Below, piece after piece: positions 16,809-26,520 of a stretch of 64,000 nt of DNA. The notes beneath the pieces are model-generated. The model had not been told where the DNA came from and searched no databases. It saw nothing but the letters and a program-made list of their open reading frames with translations. The position numbers and the translations under genes were made by a program. Each line of letters starts with the position of its first letter. The stretch's first letter is position 1. Source of the DNA: UBA4738 sp002413305 (GTDB taxonomy: Bacteria; Actinomycetota; UBA4738); assembly GCA_036847185.1 (NCBI GenBank), contig DAIUAM010000001.1, forward strand, positions 1-64,000. The letters run 5' to 3'.

Positions 16809-18145
16809 CCATGGTCAGCGCCGAGCTCGTCTTCGCGGGCGACCGCTGGCACCGCCGGCACGCCTTCGTCCTGCAGGGCGGGCGGATCCTTGCCGCCGGC
16901 GAGCCGCGGGAGATGGCCGAGACGTTCCCCGGCCACGAGCGTGAGGATTGGGGCGACGTGGCCGTCCTTCCCGGCACGGTCAACGGCCACGCTCACTCGT
17001 TCCAGACCCTGTTCCGCGGCCGGGGCGATGACCTCTCCTTCAATGCGTGGCGCGACCGCGTCCTGTATCCACTGTCCGAGACGCTCGACCGGGACGCGAT
17101 CCGGACGGGAGCGCTGTTCGACTTCGCTGAGATGGCGAAGGCCGGCATCACCACCGCCGTCGACTTCTTCTATCTGCACGACCATGGCATCGAGAACGAC
17201 CTGGCGGTCGTGGAGGCCGCCCGGGAGGTGGGCATCCGACTGGTGCTGGCGCGTTCGATGTACGACTGGACCGGCGCGCCGAAGCGCTACCAGGAGTCGG
17301 TGGCCGAAGCGGCGTCGAACGTGCGCGTGCTGGCCGCCGAACTCCGCGGGGATCGGACCGCGTTCGTCCAGCCGGCGCCGCATTCGGTCCGAGCCGCCAG
17401 TCCCGACATGATCCGGGAGGGCGCCCGGCTGGCGGAGGAGCTCGGCGTGCCCTTCCACATCCACGTGGCGGAGCGGCGGGACGAGCTTGAGGGGTCGATC
17501 GAACGGACCGGCCTGACCCCGGTTGCCTTCCTCGACTCCCTGGGCGTGCTCTCCCCGCACACCGTGCTCGTCCACTGCGTGTGGGTGGACGAACGCGACC
17601 TGGGCCTGATCGCCGACCGCGGCGCGCGGATCGTCCACAACCCGGGAGCGAATGCGTTCCTTGGCGACGGCATCGCCCCGCTCCGAGGGATGCTGGAGCG
17701 CGGCATCCCGGTCTGCCTGGGAACCGACGGCGGCTGCACGAACAATCGGCAGTCGATCTTCGAGGAGATGCGGATGGCCGCGCTTCTGGCCAAGGTTCGC
17801 GCCGGGGACGGTTCGGCACTCGGCGCGGAGACGGCTCTGCTGCTCGGGACGGCGCGGGGCGGCGAGGTCCTCGGCCTTCCGGTCGGACGGATCGCCGCCG
17901 ACCATGCAGCGGACTTCGTGGTGATCGACCTTGCCGCGCTCTCCGTTCAACCAAGCGCGACCGGCGAGAAGCAGATCATCTACGCGATGCAACCGGACGC
18001 GATCGCCCGGGTCATCGTCGGCGGCGAGACGATCGTGGAGCGCGGCCGGCTCACGCGGGTGGACGAGCGCGAGATCGTCGGCAAGGTCCGAGCGGTGGCC
18101 GGGTCCTTCGGCACGAGCCTCGATCGGGTGGACGCCGGCGTCTGA
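16805..18145 (+). CDS. Amidohydrolase-superfamily deaminase, possible formiminoglutamate deiminase
   Basis: 446 residues. Metal-dependent TIM-barrel hydrolase: VNGHAHSFQTLFRG (HxH), FHIHVAERRDE, VLVHCVWVDE and CLGTDGGCTNN give the usual His, His and Asp ligands. The sequence resembles MtaD/chlorohydrolase-type deaminases (IVHNPGANAFLGDGIAPLRGML). The hut setting and coupling to the cyclodeaminase-like gene suggest action on N-formiminoglutamate, as HutF does, but the motifs are not those of classical HutF. A guanine/adenosine-type deaminase is the main alternative. Confidence 0.8.
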   Translation: MTMVSAELVFAGDRWHRRHAFVLQGGRILAAGEPREMAETFPGHEREDWGDVAVLPGTVNGHAHSFQTLFRGRGDDLSFNAWRDRVLYPLSETLDRDAIRTGALFDFAEMAKAGITTAVDFFYLHDHGIENDLAVVEAAREVGIRLVLARSMYDWTGAPKRYQESVAEAASNVRVLAAELRGDRTAFVQPAPHSVRAASPDMIREGARLAEELGVPFHIHVAERRDELEGSIERTGLTPVAFLDSLGVLSPHTVLVHCVWVDERDLGLIADRGARIVHNPGANAFLGDGIAPLRGMLERGIPVCLGTDGGCTNNRQSIFEEMRMAALLAKVRAGDGSALGAETALLLGTARGGEVLGLPVGRIAADHAADFVVIDLAALSVQPSATGEKQIIYAMQPDAIARVIVGGETIVERGRLTRVDEREIVGKVRAVAGSFGTSLDRVDAGV

Positions 18146-18160
18146 GCCGGTACTCCCCCT

Positions 18161-18190
18161 TTGGCGCCCGGCCACGCAGCCGAGTAGCAT
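18161..18190 (+). promoter_or_regulatory. Candidate housekeeping-sigma promoter for the secreted protein gene
   Basis: TTGGCG (18161-18166), 18 bp, TAGCAT (18185-18190). It is followed about 25 nt later by a strong Shine-Dalgarno (GGAGGAGGGAG) and the ATG at 18221. One of the best -35/-10 pairs in the window. Confidence 0.5.
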
Positions 18191-18220
18191 CACGAAGCCC
18201 CAAACAGGAGGAGGGAGCCA

Positions 18221-20002
18221 ATGAGAAGATCCGTCGTGGCCATCGCCGTCGTCGGTGCGATGGTCGCTCTCGTTTCGAACGCCTTCGGTTCGACACCCGG
18301 GGCCGACGTGCGCCTGAGTCAAGACGCGTCGGCGGGTGGGTACGTGAGCGCGTACACGCTCGGAACCGGCAACGCCTATACGGACCCGACGCTCCAGGAA
18401 TGCTCGATCTCCCGCGGCCGGCAGAACGAGCCTGCCGTGGGCGTTGATCCTCGGGACACCCGCGTCATCATCGGGAGCTCCAACGACTACTGCGGCGTGT
18501 ATGCGCCGCCCGGCGACCCCACGACGGGCAACCCGGCGGGGCCGGTCTGGCTCGGGTATTACCGGTCCGAGAACAGCGGATCGAGCTTCGTCAGCTCCCT
18601 GGTTCCGGGCTATCCCGGCGACGTCTCGCCCTTTGCGTCGCTCGCCCACATCGACACCGACAGCTCGGGCGACCCCGTCATCGCGTGGGACGCCCACGGC
18701 CGCGCGTTCATGGGCTCGGAGAGTGACACGGGCACGGACGACAGCAACGGCGACGTGTGGGTGGCCCGCTACGCGAATTCGGGCGGCGGCACGATCAACG
18801 ACGGCAAGCTCTACCAGGGAACCGTGACGGTGGGCCAGGGGTCCCAATCCCCCTTCCTGCTCGGGAAGTTCAACGACAAGACGGCGATCGAGGCCGACCA
18901 CTCGGGCGGTCCGTTCGACGGCAATGTCTACTTCGCCTGGGCCCGTTTCACGGGCGGCAAGATCTCAAACATCTACTTCGTTCGCTCCACCGACCACGGC
19001 GTGACGTTCTCCAAGCCGATGAACCTCACCCCCCGGAACGGGAACCTCCAGGACCCGGAGATCTCGGTCACGGCAGGCGGCGACGTCTACGTGACGTTCG
19101 ACACATTCGCCTCGAACAACGGCCAGCCGTTCGGACTCTGGATCACGAAGTCGACCGACGGCGGCCAGACATTCTCGCCGCCAACGCTCGTCACCACGTA
19201 TCTGCCGGTCGACGCACAGGACACCGCCGTGAGCGGCGGGTCGGCCCGGGATTGCGGCTCTCTCAGCGCCGCGTGCCTCTCCGGCTACACGTTCTTCCGC
19301 CACACGACGTCACTGCGGTCGACGGCCGACCAGTACGACACGGCGCACCAGTACATCTACCTGGTGTACGGCGCGGTGAAACCCGGGACGGACCTCAGCA
19401 CCGGGACCACGTTCGGCATCGAGTCGGCCGGCGTGGGCGGCCAGGAGACCGCGTACTTCGTCCGGTACGACGGGGCCACGGGGACACACACCGCTCCCGT
19501 GCCGCTGCGGAACGAGGCGGTGGGCCACCAGATCTTCCCGGACATCTCCGCCGACGGCGGGGTGCTCCACGCGATGTGGTGGGACACCCGGAACGACCCG
19601 ACGTACTCGCCCGCGCGGCCGCCGGGCAACGACGCCTCCGGGCTCACCGTCCCCGCGCTCGACGTCTACGCCAGGTCGTCGACGAACCAAGGAGCCAGCT
19701 GGTCGACGCCTGCGAAGATCACCGACGTCCGATCCAACGGAAACTACGAGCAGTTCTCGAATCGTACGGTACCGTTCGGCGGCGACTACCTGTACGTGAG
19801 CTCGTTCGGCAGCTTCGCCTTCGGAACGTGGACCGACTGGCGGAACGTGGTCGCCGGCACCGACCCCCGCGAGAGCGGCGGCGACGACGCGGACGTGAAG
19901 CAATGCCGAGCCTTCGATCCCCCCACCGGGACGTACGGGCCCGACACCTGTCCCCACGCCGGCGGGCTGGATCAGAACATCTACGGCGACCTGCTGCCAT
20001 AA
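18221..20002 (+). CDS. Secreted sialidase-like beta-propeller protein (BNR repeats)
   Basis: 593 residues. A Sec signal peptide (RRSVVAIAVVGAMVALVSNAFGS) is followed by propeller blades with BNR/Asp-box-like motifs: RSENSGSSFVSS, RSTDHGVTFSKP, KSTDGGQTFSPP, SSTNQGASWSTP. Such repeats occur in sialidases and in non-catalytic surface proteins; no complete sialidase arginine triad can be confirmed by eye, so enzymatic activity is open. Several paired cysteines (ECSI, DYCGVY, RDCGS/AACLS, KQCRAF/DTCPH) suggest disulfides outside the cell. It is monocistronic, with its own promoter and a strong terminator. Confidence 0.8.
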   Translation: MRRSVVAIAVVGAMVALVSNAFGSTPGADVRLSQDASAGGYVSAYTLGTGNAYTDPTLQECSISRGRQNEPAVGVDPRDTRVIIGSSNDYCGVYAPPGDPTTGNPAGPVWLGYYRSENSGSSFVSSLVPGYPGDVSPFASLAHIDTDSSGDPVIAWDAHGRAFMGSESDTGTDDSNGDVWVARYANSGGGTINDGKLYQGTVTVGQGSQSPFLLGKFNDKTAIEADHSGGPFDGNVYFAWARFTGGKISNIYFVRSTDHGVTFSKPMNLTPRNGNLQDPEISVTAGGDVYVTFDTFASNNGQPFGLWITKSTDGGQTFSPPTLVTTYLPVDAQDTAVSGGSARDCGSLSAACLSGYTFFRHTTSLRSTADQYDTAHQYIYLVYGAVKPGTDLSTGTTFGIESAGVGGQETAYFVRYDGATGTHTAPVPLRNEAVGHQIFPDISADGGVLHAMWWDTRNDPTYSPARPPGNDASGLTVPALDVYARSSTNQGASWSTPAKITDVRSNGNYEQFSNRTVPFGGDYLYVSSFGSFAFGTWTDWRNVVAGTDPRESGGDDADVKQCRAFDPPTGTYGPDTCPHAGGLDQNIYGDLLP

Positions 20003-20025
20003 CGGTCGCCTTGCCGTGGCGCCAC

Positions 20026-20061
20026 GTCGGCGCCGGGGAGCTTCGGCTCCCCGGCGCCGAC
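20026..20061. terminator. Bidirectional hairpin terminator
   Basis: A perfect 16-bp stem closed by a TTCG tetraloop (arms 20026-20041 and 20046-20061). It lies between the convergent sialidase-like gene (ends 20002) and homoserine dehydrogenase (ends 20066). There is no T-run on either side, as is common in GC-rich actinobacteria. By far the most stable hairpin I noticed in the window. Confidence 0.85.
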
Positions 20062-20065
20062 CGCG

Positions 20066-21364
20066 CTAGGGCTCCCCGCCCTCCACCCGGATCACCGACT
20101 CGACCGACCCAACCGAATCGATCGCGCGCAACTCCCCCACGCAGGCCCGAAGGTCCCGTTCGGCCGCCCGGTGCGTGATCAGGACGAGCCGGGCCTGTTC
20201 GGCGTACCCCTCCTGCCACACGGACTTGATCGACACCTCGTGCCGGGCGAACGCGGTGGCGATCGAGGCGAGCACGCCCGGCCGGTCGACCACGCGGAGC
20301 AGGATGTAGTACTGCCCCTGGAGCTCCTCGATGGGCTTCAGCCGGCGGGTGCCGTGGACGCCGTGCGCCGCATGCCCCAGCGCCGTGAGCTGACCGAACA
20401 CCCCGGCCCGCCGGTTCCGAGCCAGCTCGATCAGGTCGCCAACCACCGACGTGGCCGTTGGGTCACCGCCGGCGCCGCGCCCGGACAGCATCACCGCCCC
20501 GACCTTCTCCCCTTCGATGAACACGGCATTGAAGCTCTCCCGGACCGACGCCAGCGGATGCTCGCGCGGGATCATCGCGGGGTGGACTCGAACGGCCACG
20601 TCACCATCGGCGACTTCAGCGATCGCCAGCAGCTTCACCACGTAGCCGAGCCTCGCGGCGAAGGCGATGTCGTCCGCCGTGACGCCGGCGATCCCTTCCC
20701 GGTACACGTCGGAGGCCACCACCGGCAGGTCGAACGCGATCGTCGCCAGGATCGCGGCCTTCGCCGCCGCGTCGAACCCCTCCACGTCCGCGGTCGGGTC
20801 GGCTTCCGCGTAGCCCAGCGACCGGGCTTCGTCCAGCGCCTCCTCTCGGGAGAGTCCCGACTCCGTCATCCGCGTCAGAATGAAGTTCGTGGTGCCGTTG
20901 ACGATCCCCATGAACCGCAGGATGCGGTCCCCGGCCAGGCTCTCCCGGAGCGGCCGGATCAACGGGATGCCGCCACCCACCGCCGCCTCGTACAAGAGGT
21001 CGACCCCGGCTCGAGCGGCGGCGTCGAAGATCTCCCCCCCGGCGGTGGACAGCAGCTCCTTGTTCGCCGTGACCACGGGTTTCCCGGCCTCCAGGGCCGC
21101 GAGGATCAACGATCGGGCGGGCTCGATCCCTCCCATCACCTCGACCACCACGTCCACCGACGGGTCTGCGACCACCGCGACCGCATCCGAGGTGAAGAGG
21201 CCGGGCGCCACCGGTGCGTCGCGGTCGATCTCCGGGTGCCGAACCGCCACCCGGGCCAGTTGGATCGGCGTCCCTGCCCGCCGGGCGATGTCCGGCGCGT
21301 GCTCGTGCAGGATCCGGGCCACCGCCGCGCCCACGTTCCCGCAGCCGAGCAGCCCGATCCGCAT
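20066..21364 (-). CDS. hom: Homoserine dehydrogenase
   Basis: 432 residues. NAD(P)-dependent reduction of aspartate semialdehyde to homoserine, leading to threonine and methionine. N-terminal Rossmann GLLGCGNVGAAV; PVVTANKELL; catalytic-domain EAAVGGGIPLIRPLRESLAGD and GIVNGTTNFILTRM; then a C-terminal ACT domain (YYILLRVVDRPGVLASIATAFARHEVSIKSV) that usually gives threonine feedback control. ATGs at 21385 and 21397 could add a few residues; MRIGLLG at 21364 fits the family start. No thrC or thrB adjoins it. Confidence 0.94.
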   Translation of the reverse strand: MRIGLLGCGNVGAAVARILHEHAPDIARRAGTPIQLARVAVRHPEIDRDAPVAPGLFTSDAVAVVADPSVDVVVEVMGGIEPARSLILAALEAGKPVVTANKELLSTAGGEIFDAAARAGVDLLYEAAVGGGIPLIRPLRESLAGDRILRFMGIVNGTTNFILTRMTESGLSREEALDEARSLGYAEADPTADVEGFDAAAKAAILATIAFDLPVVASDVYREGIAGVTADDIAFAARLGYVVKLLAIAEVADGDVAVRVHPAMIPREHPLASVRESFNAVFIEGEKVGAVMLSGRGAGGDPTATSVVGDLIELARNRRAGVFGQLTALGHAAHGVHGTRRLKPIEELQGQYYILLRVVDRPGVLASIATAFARHEVSIKSVWQEGYAEQARLVLITHRAAERDLRACVGELRAIDSVGSVESVIRVEGGEP

Positions 21365-21543
21365 CGGATCGCCGCCGGAAGCCATGTCGCCGCACATCCT
21401 ACGGCCCGCCCGGGCCGCTCAAGCTTGCATGCCCGACTGGCGATTCCCTACGTATGACGGTGGGCGCCTCGCACCGACGGTCAAACGTGGGCGCGTTCGA
21501 GACCGGGCCCTCGCCCCCGCACGTCCCGGTGGGAGGATCGCCG

Positions 21544-23502
21544 GTGGCTGACCGGCCCCCCGACTCGTCGCCCGGCCGCAGCGCCGACGTGGGCGTCGCG
21601 CTTTTCCTTCGATTCGTCCGCACCAGCCCCGACGCCATCGCCGTCACCCGCCGGAGCGACGGACGGATCCTCCTGGCGAACGCGGCCTTCCTCCGCCTGA
21701 TCGGCTTCAAGCGGGACGAGGTGATGGGGCGGACCACGCTCGACCTGGGCATCTGGGTCGACGAGGCCGAGCGGGAGCGCCTCCTCGAGGCGGTCAGGCA
21801 GGGGCCGACCGGTGGGGTGGAGTTCCGGCTCCGCCGCAAGTCCGGCGAGATCCGGCTGGTCGAGTCCTCGGTCCAGCCCATCGATCTGCGGGGCGAGGAG
21901 TGCATCCTCGCCATCGACCGGGACGTCACCCACCGGAAGCTGTTCGAAGCCGAACGCCGGCGGGCCCACGAGCTGCTGCGTGCCACCGTCGAGTCCACCA
22001 CCGACGGCATCCTGGTGGTGGACAACACCGGCCGGGTAACCTTCGCCAACGAGCGGTTCGGGCAGATGTGGCGGATCCCCCCAGAGGTCCTCGAGACGGG
22101 GAGCGACCGCAACCTGCTCGAGTTCGTGCTCGACCAGCTGCGGGCGCCGGAGGCGTTCCTGTCCAAGGTCCGGCAGCTGTACGGATCGGACAGCGAATCG
22201 TTCGACACGCTCCTGTTCCGGGACGGCCGGATCTTCGAGCGATACTCGCGGCCGCTGATCCACGGACGGGGGCGCGAGGGTCGCGTGTGGAGCTTCCGCG
22301 ACGTCACCAACCAGCGACGCGCGGAGGAGGCCACCCGCGATGCCGAACTGAAGTACCGGAGCCTGGTGGAGAAGATCCCGGCCATCACCTACATCGACGC
22401 CGCGCGGCGATCCGGGCGGACCCTCTACATCAGCCCACAGACCAAGGACATCCTCGGGTTCACGCAGCAGGAGTGGCTGGACGACCCCGCCCTGCTCGCC
22501 ACGCACGTCCACCCCGACGACAGATTCGCCTGGGGGGAGATGAACCGCCGGTGCGACCAGACCGGCGATCCGTTCCGGCAGGAGTACCGCATCGTGCGAA
22601 AGGACGGCCGGGTCGTCTGGGTCCGCGACGAGGCCAGCCTGGTCCGGGACGAACAGGGCCGGCCGCAGTTCTGGCAAGGGGTCATGTTCGACATCACGGA
22701 GCGCAAGCGCACCGAGGAGCAGCTCGAACAGGCCTGGCAGAAGGAGATCGAGGCGGGGCGACAGCTCCGCGCGCTGGACGACATGAAGAACACGTTCCTG
22801 CAGGCTGTGTCCCACGAGCTGCGAACGCCGCTCACCGCCGTGCTCGGCTCGGCGCTCACGCTGGAGCGCGAGGACGTGGAGCTGGCGCCGGAGGACCAAA
22901 GGAGCCTTCTGAAAGGGATCGCCAACAACGCCCGGAAGCTCAACCAGCTCCTCACCGACCTGCTCGACATGGACCGGCTCGCTCGGGGCATCATCGAGCC
23001 GAAGCGGGTCCGCACCGATGTGGGCGAGCTGGTCAAGCTGGCCGTCGAAGCCTCCGGCCTGTTGGTCAATCACCCGGTCGACATGCAGATCGAACCCGTC
23101 ATCCTGGCCGTGGACCCGCCGAAGATCGAACGCATCGTCGAGAACCTGCTGGCGAACACCGCCCGCCACACCCCGCCGGGCACGCCGGTGTGGGTGAAGG
23201 TCCAGGCCAGCTCGGAGGGCGCGTTGATCTCGGTCGAGGACGGCGGCCCGGGTGTCCCGCCCGCGCTCCGGGAGTCGATCTTCCAGCCGTTCCAGCAGGG
23301 CAGGTCCCGCAATCCCCACTCGCCGGGCGTCGGCATCGGACTGACGCTCGTCGCCCGGTTCGCGGAGCTCCACGGAGGGCGGGCGTGGGTCGAAGGCCGC
23401 ATCGGCGGGGGTTCGGCCTTCCGCGTCTTCCTGCCCCGCGCCCCGCTGGCTTCGGAGGCCGTGGCCGGGGAGCCGGAGAAGCCGCTGTTCCGCGGCGTCT
23501 GA
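21544..23502 (+). CDS. Sensor histidine kinase with three PAS domains
   Basis: 652 residues. Three PAS units at about residues 25-145, 145-275 and 280-400 (ITYIDAARRSGRTLYISPQTKDILGFTQQEW is a typical PAS_3). Then comes a HisKA domain with the phosphorylated histidine in FLQAVSHELRTPLTAVLG. A HATPase domain follows (N box IVENLLANTARHTPPG, G1 VEDGGPGVP, G2 GVGIGLTLVARFAELHGG). No membrane segment, so it is a soluble sensor. Start at the GTG at 21544, 7 nt after GGGAGG; upstream ATGs lack a ribosome site. The likely partner is the receiver-EAL gene at 25312, separated by hutU on the other strand. Confidence 0.9.
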   Translation: MADRPPDSSPGRSADVGVALFLRFVRTSPDAIAVTRRSDGRILLANAAFLRLIGFKRDEVMGRTTLDLGIWVDEAERERLLEAVRQGPTGGVEFRLRRKSGEIRLVESSVQPIDLRGEECILAIDRDVTHRKLFEAERRRAHELLRATVESTTDGILVVDNTGRVTFANERFGQMWRIPPEVLETGSDRNLLEFVLDQLRAPEAFLSKVRQLYGSDSESFDTLLFRDGRIFERYSRPLIHGRGREGRVWSFRDVTNQRRAEEATRDAELKYRSLVEKIPAITYIDAARRSGRTLYISPQTKDILGFTQQEWLDDPALLATHVHPDDRFAWGEMNRRCDQTGDPFRQEYRIVRKDGRVVWVRDEASLVRDEQGRPQFWQGVMFDITERKRTEEQLEQAWQKEIEAGRQLRALDDMKNTFLQAVSHELRTPLTAVLGSALTLEREDVELAPEDQRSLLKGIANNARKLNQLLTDLLDMDRLARGIIEPKRVRTDVGELVKLAVEASGLLVNHPVDMQIEPVILAVDPPKIERIVENLLANTARHTPPGTPVWVKVQASSEGALISVEDGGPGVPPALRESIFQPFQQGRSRNPHSPGVGIGLTLVARFAELHGGRAWVEGRIGGGSAFRVFLPRAPLASEAVAGEPEKPLFRGV

Positions 23503-23510
23503 CCCGGCCG

Positions 23511-25187
23511 CTACTCCCGCCAGGGAAGCCGGACGTTCCGATCGCGGGCGACGTCCAGCGCCTTCTCGTACCCCGCGTCGGCGTGGCGCACGACACCCAT
23601 GCCGGGGTCGGTGGTCAGCACGCGCTCCAACCGCCCGGACGCGTCGCCGGTCCCGTCGGCCACCACGACCATGCCCGCGTGGATCGAATACCCGATCCCC
23701 ACGCCACCCCCGTGGTGCACGCTCACCCAGTGCGCGCCGGCGGCCGTGTTGAGCAGCGCGTTCAGGATGGGCCAGTCGGCGATGGCGTCCGAACCGTCGC
23801 GCATCCCCTCCGTCTCCCGGTAGGGCGAAGCCACCGAACCCGCGTCGAGGTGATCCCGCCCGATGACGATCGGGGCGCTGACGTCGCCGGCGGCCACGAG
23901 CTCGTTGAACCGCGCGCCTGCCTTCGCCCGGTCGCCGTACCCCAGCCAGCAGATCCTGGCCGGGAGTCCCTGGTGAGCCACGCGCTCCTCGGCCATCCGG
24001 AGCCAGCGTTGGAGCCGTTCGTCCTCCGGGAACAGCTCGGCGACCGCCCGGTCGGTCTTCAGGATGTCCTCAGGGTCGCCGGACAGCGCCGCCCACCGGA
24101 ACGGGCCCTTGCCCTCGCAGAACATCGGCCGGATGAACGCCGGGACGAACCCCGGGTAGGCGTACGCCCGGTCGCGAGCGAGGCCCCCTTGTTCGGCGCC
24201 CGCCCGCAGGTTGTTGCCGTAGTCGAACACCACGGCCCCGCGCTCGAGGAACCCGACCATCGCGTCGACATGCCGGGCCATCGACTCGTAGGAGCGCTTC
24301 GTGTACTCCTGGGCGCCGGTCGAACGCAGCTCCTCTGCTTCCTCCAGCGTCAGGCCGTCGGGCACGTACCCGCCCAGCGGGTCGTGGGCGCTCGTCTGGT
24401 CCGTGACGACGTCCGGGTCGAACCCCCGGGCCAGCAACTCGGGGAAGACCTCTGCGGCGTTCCCTAGCAGGCCGATCGACACCGCTTCGCCGGACTCCCG
24501 CGCCTCCGACGTCCACCGCACCGCCTCGTCGAGCGAGCTGGTCTCCCGGTCGAGGTAACGCGACTTGATCCGCCGTTCGATCCGCGCCGGGTCGACGTCG
24601 ACGCACAACGCCACGCCCTCGTTCATGGTGACCGCGAGCGGCTGCGCCCCGCCCATCCCGCCCAGCCCGGCGGTGAGCACCAGCCGGCGCCGGAGGCTGC
24701 CGCCGAACCGCTGAGCGGCGAGTTCGCCCAGCGTCTCGAACGTGCCCTGGAGGATGCCCTGGGAGCCGATGTAGATCCACGATCCCGCGGTCATCTGTCC
24801 GTACATGGTCAGCCCGGCGGCTTCCAGCTGCCAGAACGTCTCCCAGTCGGCCCACTTGGGGACCAGCATCGCGTTGGAGATCAGGATGCGCGGGGCATGT
24901 GTCCACGTCCGGAACACGGCGACCGGCTTGCCCGATTGGATGAGCAACGTCTCGTCGTCCTCCAGGCCACGGAGGGCCTGGACGATCTTGTCGAACATCT
25001 CCCACGAGCGCGCGGCCTTGCCGGTCCCGCCGTACACGATCAGCTCGGACGGCTTCTCGGCCACGTCCGGGTCCAGGTTGTTCATGAGCATCCGCAGCGC
25101 CGCTTCCTGCGGCCACCCTTTGCAGGAGAGCTCTGTGCCCCGGGGGGCACGGATCTCGCGCGGCATAGAAGAGCGCTGCCCGCTCAT
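23511..25187 (-). CDS. hutU: HutU: urocanate hydratase
   Basis: 558 residues. Adds water to urocanate to give imidazolonepropionate, histidine degradation step two, using a tightly bound NAD+. Highly conserved sequence throughout: RAPRGTELSCKGWPQEAALRMLMNNLD, VYGGTGKAARSWE, GLGGMGGAQPLAV, DQTSAHDPLGGYVP, RPMFCEGKGPFRW and HHGGGVGIGYSIHAG. Start taken at MSGQRSS (25187), matching short extensions in relatives; MPREIRAP at 25166 is the alternative. A CAAGAT nine nt upstream could be a leaderless -10. It lies 8 bp from the kinase gene end, convergent. Confidence 0.95.
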   Translation of the reverse strand: MSGQRSSMPREIRAPRGTELSCKGWPQEAALRMLMNNLDPDVAEKPSELIVYGGTGKAARSWEMFDKIVQALRGLEDDETLLIQSGKPVAVFRTWTHAPRILISNAMLVPKWADWETFWQLEAAGLTMYGQMTAGSWIYIGSQGILQGTFETLGELAAQRFGGSLRRRLVLTAGLGGMGGAQPLAVTMNEGVALCVDVDPARIERRIKSRYLDRETSSLDEAVRWTSEARESGEAVSIGLLGNAAEVFPELLARGFDPDVVTDQTSAHDPLGGYVPDGLTLEEAEELRSTGAQEYTKRSYESMARHVDAMVGFLERGAVVFDYGNNLRAGAEQGGLARDRAYAYPGFVPAFIRPMFCEGKGPFRWAALSGDPEDILKTDRAVAELFPEDERLQRWLRMAEERVAHQGLPARICWLGYGDRAKAGARFNELVAAGDVSAPIVIGRDHLDAGSVASPYRETEGMRDGSDAIADWPILNALLNTAAGAHWVSVHHGGGVGIGYSIHAGMVVVADGTGDASGRLERVLTTDPGMGVVRHADAGYEKALDVARDRNVRLPWRE

Positions 25188-25311
25188 AGGGGCAGCATCT
25201 TGCCACGCCCGCTCCGACGCAACAAGCCAACCGCCCGATCCTGGGAAACGGGGACCGATTGGCTCTACTGTGGTGCCCCACCGACCGACCAGGCCGCCGA
25301 CGGGAGGGCCC

Positions 25312-26520
25312 GTGGATGACGCAGCCGCCCCGATGCCTCGCGTCAGGGTGTTGATCGCGGAAGACGAACCGGCCGTCCGAGCCATCCTGTCCGCCCTGAT
25401 CGACGGCGAGCCCGACTTCGTCCTGGTCGCCGCGGCCGAGGACGCCGTCGAAGCGATCGAGCTGGCCGACCTCCACCGACCCGACGTCGCGCTCGTCGAC
25501 GTGAAGATGCCGGGCGGAGGCGGGCCGCGAGCGACCCGGGAGATCCTGGCCCGGTCGCCCGAGACCCAGGTCATCGCGCTGAGCGCGTTCGACGACCGCG
25601 ACAGCGTCCTGGACATGCTCCAGGCGGGCGCGATCGGCTATCTGGTCAAGGGCACGCCCTCGGGTGCCATCGTCCAGGCCGTCCACGGCGCCGCGCGCGG
25701 GCACGGTTCGCTATCCATGGAGGTCACGGCCGGCGTGATCACCGAGCTCACCGACCAGCTCCGGCGCCAGGAGGATCTCACCCGGGACCACCGGAGCCGT
25801 ATGGAGCGGATCGAGCGTGTGCTGGAGAGCGGCGTGGTCACCATGGCCTTCCAGCCCATCGCCGAGCTCCAGAGCTCACGGATCGTGGGCGTCGAAGCAC
25901 TGGCTCGGTTCGGCGTCGTGCCCGACCGCGGGCCCGACGCATGGTTCGCCGACGCCGAGATGCTCGGCATGCGGCTCGAGCTCGAACTCACCGCGATGCG
26001 TTCGGCCATCGCGCAGATGGACGGGATCCCCGATGACGCCTACCTGGCGGTGAACGTCTCGCCGGGGACCACCATGACTCCCCGCTTCCTGGACACGCTG
26101 GACGGCGTTCCGCTGCATCGGGTGGTCATGGAGATCACCGAGCACGCCGGGGTCGACGACTACGACGGACTGAACGCGGCGCTCACCGCATTGCGGGACC
26201 GAGGCATCCGTCTGGCCATCGACGACGCGGGGGCCGGCTTCTCGAGCCTCCGCCACATCGTCCGGCTCTCCCCCGACTTCATCAAGCTCGACATCACGCT
26301 GACCCGTGACATCGATGCCGACCCCGCCCGCCGCGCCCTGGCCACCGCGCTGATCTCGTTCGCGTCAGAGATCGGGGCCACGATCATCGCCGAGGGGATC
26401 GAGACCAGGAGCGAGTTCGAAACCCTCCGCGCGCTCGGCGTGGCGTTCGGCCAGGGGTTCTACCTGGCCCGCCCGGCGGCCCTGCCCGTCGAAGGCCTGT
26501 CCCTGAACCCGCCTGGGTGA
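25312..26520 (+). CDS. Response regulator: receiver domain plus EAL c-di-GMP phosphodiesterase
   Basis: 402 residues. Residues ~12-125 are a CheY-like receiver (IAEDE acid pocket, phosphoacceptor Asp in VALVDVKMPG, Lys in GYLVKGTP). Residues ~165-400 are an EAL domain with the signature in IVGVEALARFG, DDAGAGFSSLRH, FIKLDITL and IIAEGIETRSEF, so the metal and catalytic residues look intact and it should cleave c-di-GMP. Start at a GTG preceded by GGGAGGG; MPRVRVL at 25333 is an alternative. It is divergent from hutU. No DNA-binding domain, so output is through c-di-GMP. Confidence 0.9.
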   Translation: MDDAAAPMPRVRVLIAEDEPAVRAILSALIDGEPDFVLVAAAEDAVEAIELADLHRPDVALVDVKMPGGGGPRATREILARSPETQVIALSAFDDRDSVLDMLQAGAIGYLVKGTPSGAIVQAVHGAARGHGSLSMEVTAGVITELTDQLRRQEDLTRDHRSRMERIERVLESGVVTMAFQPIAELQSSRIVGVEALARFGVVPDRGPDAWFADAEMLGMRLELELTAMRSAIAQMDGIPDDAYLAVNVSPGTTMTPRFLDTLDGVPLHRVVMEITEHAGVDDYDGLNAALTALRDRGIRLAIDDAGAGFSSLRHIVRLSPDFIKLDITLTRDIDADPARRALATALISFASEIGATIIAEGIETRSEFETLRALGVAFGQGFYLARPAALPVEGLSLNPPG

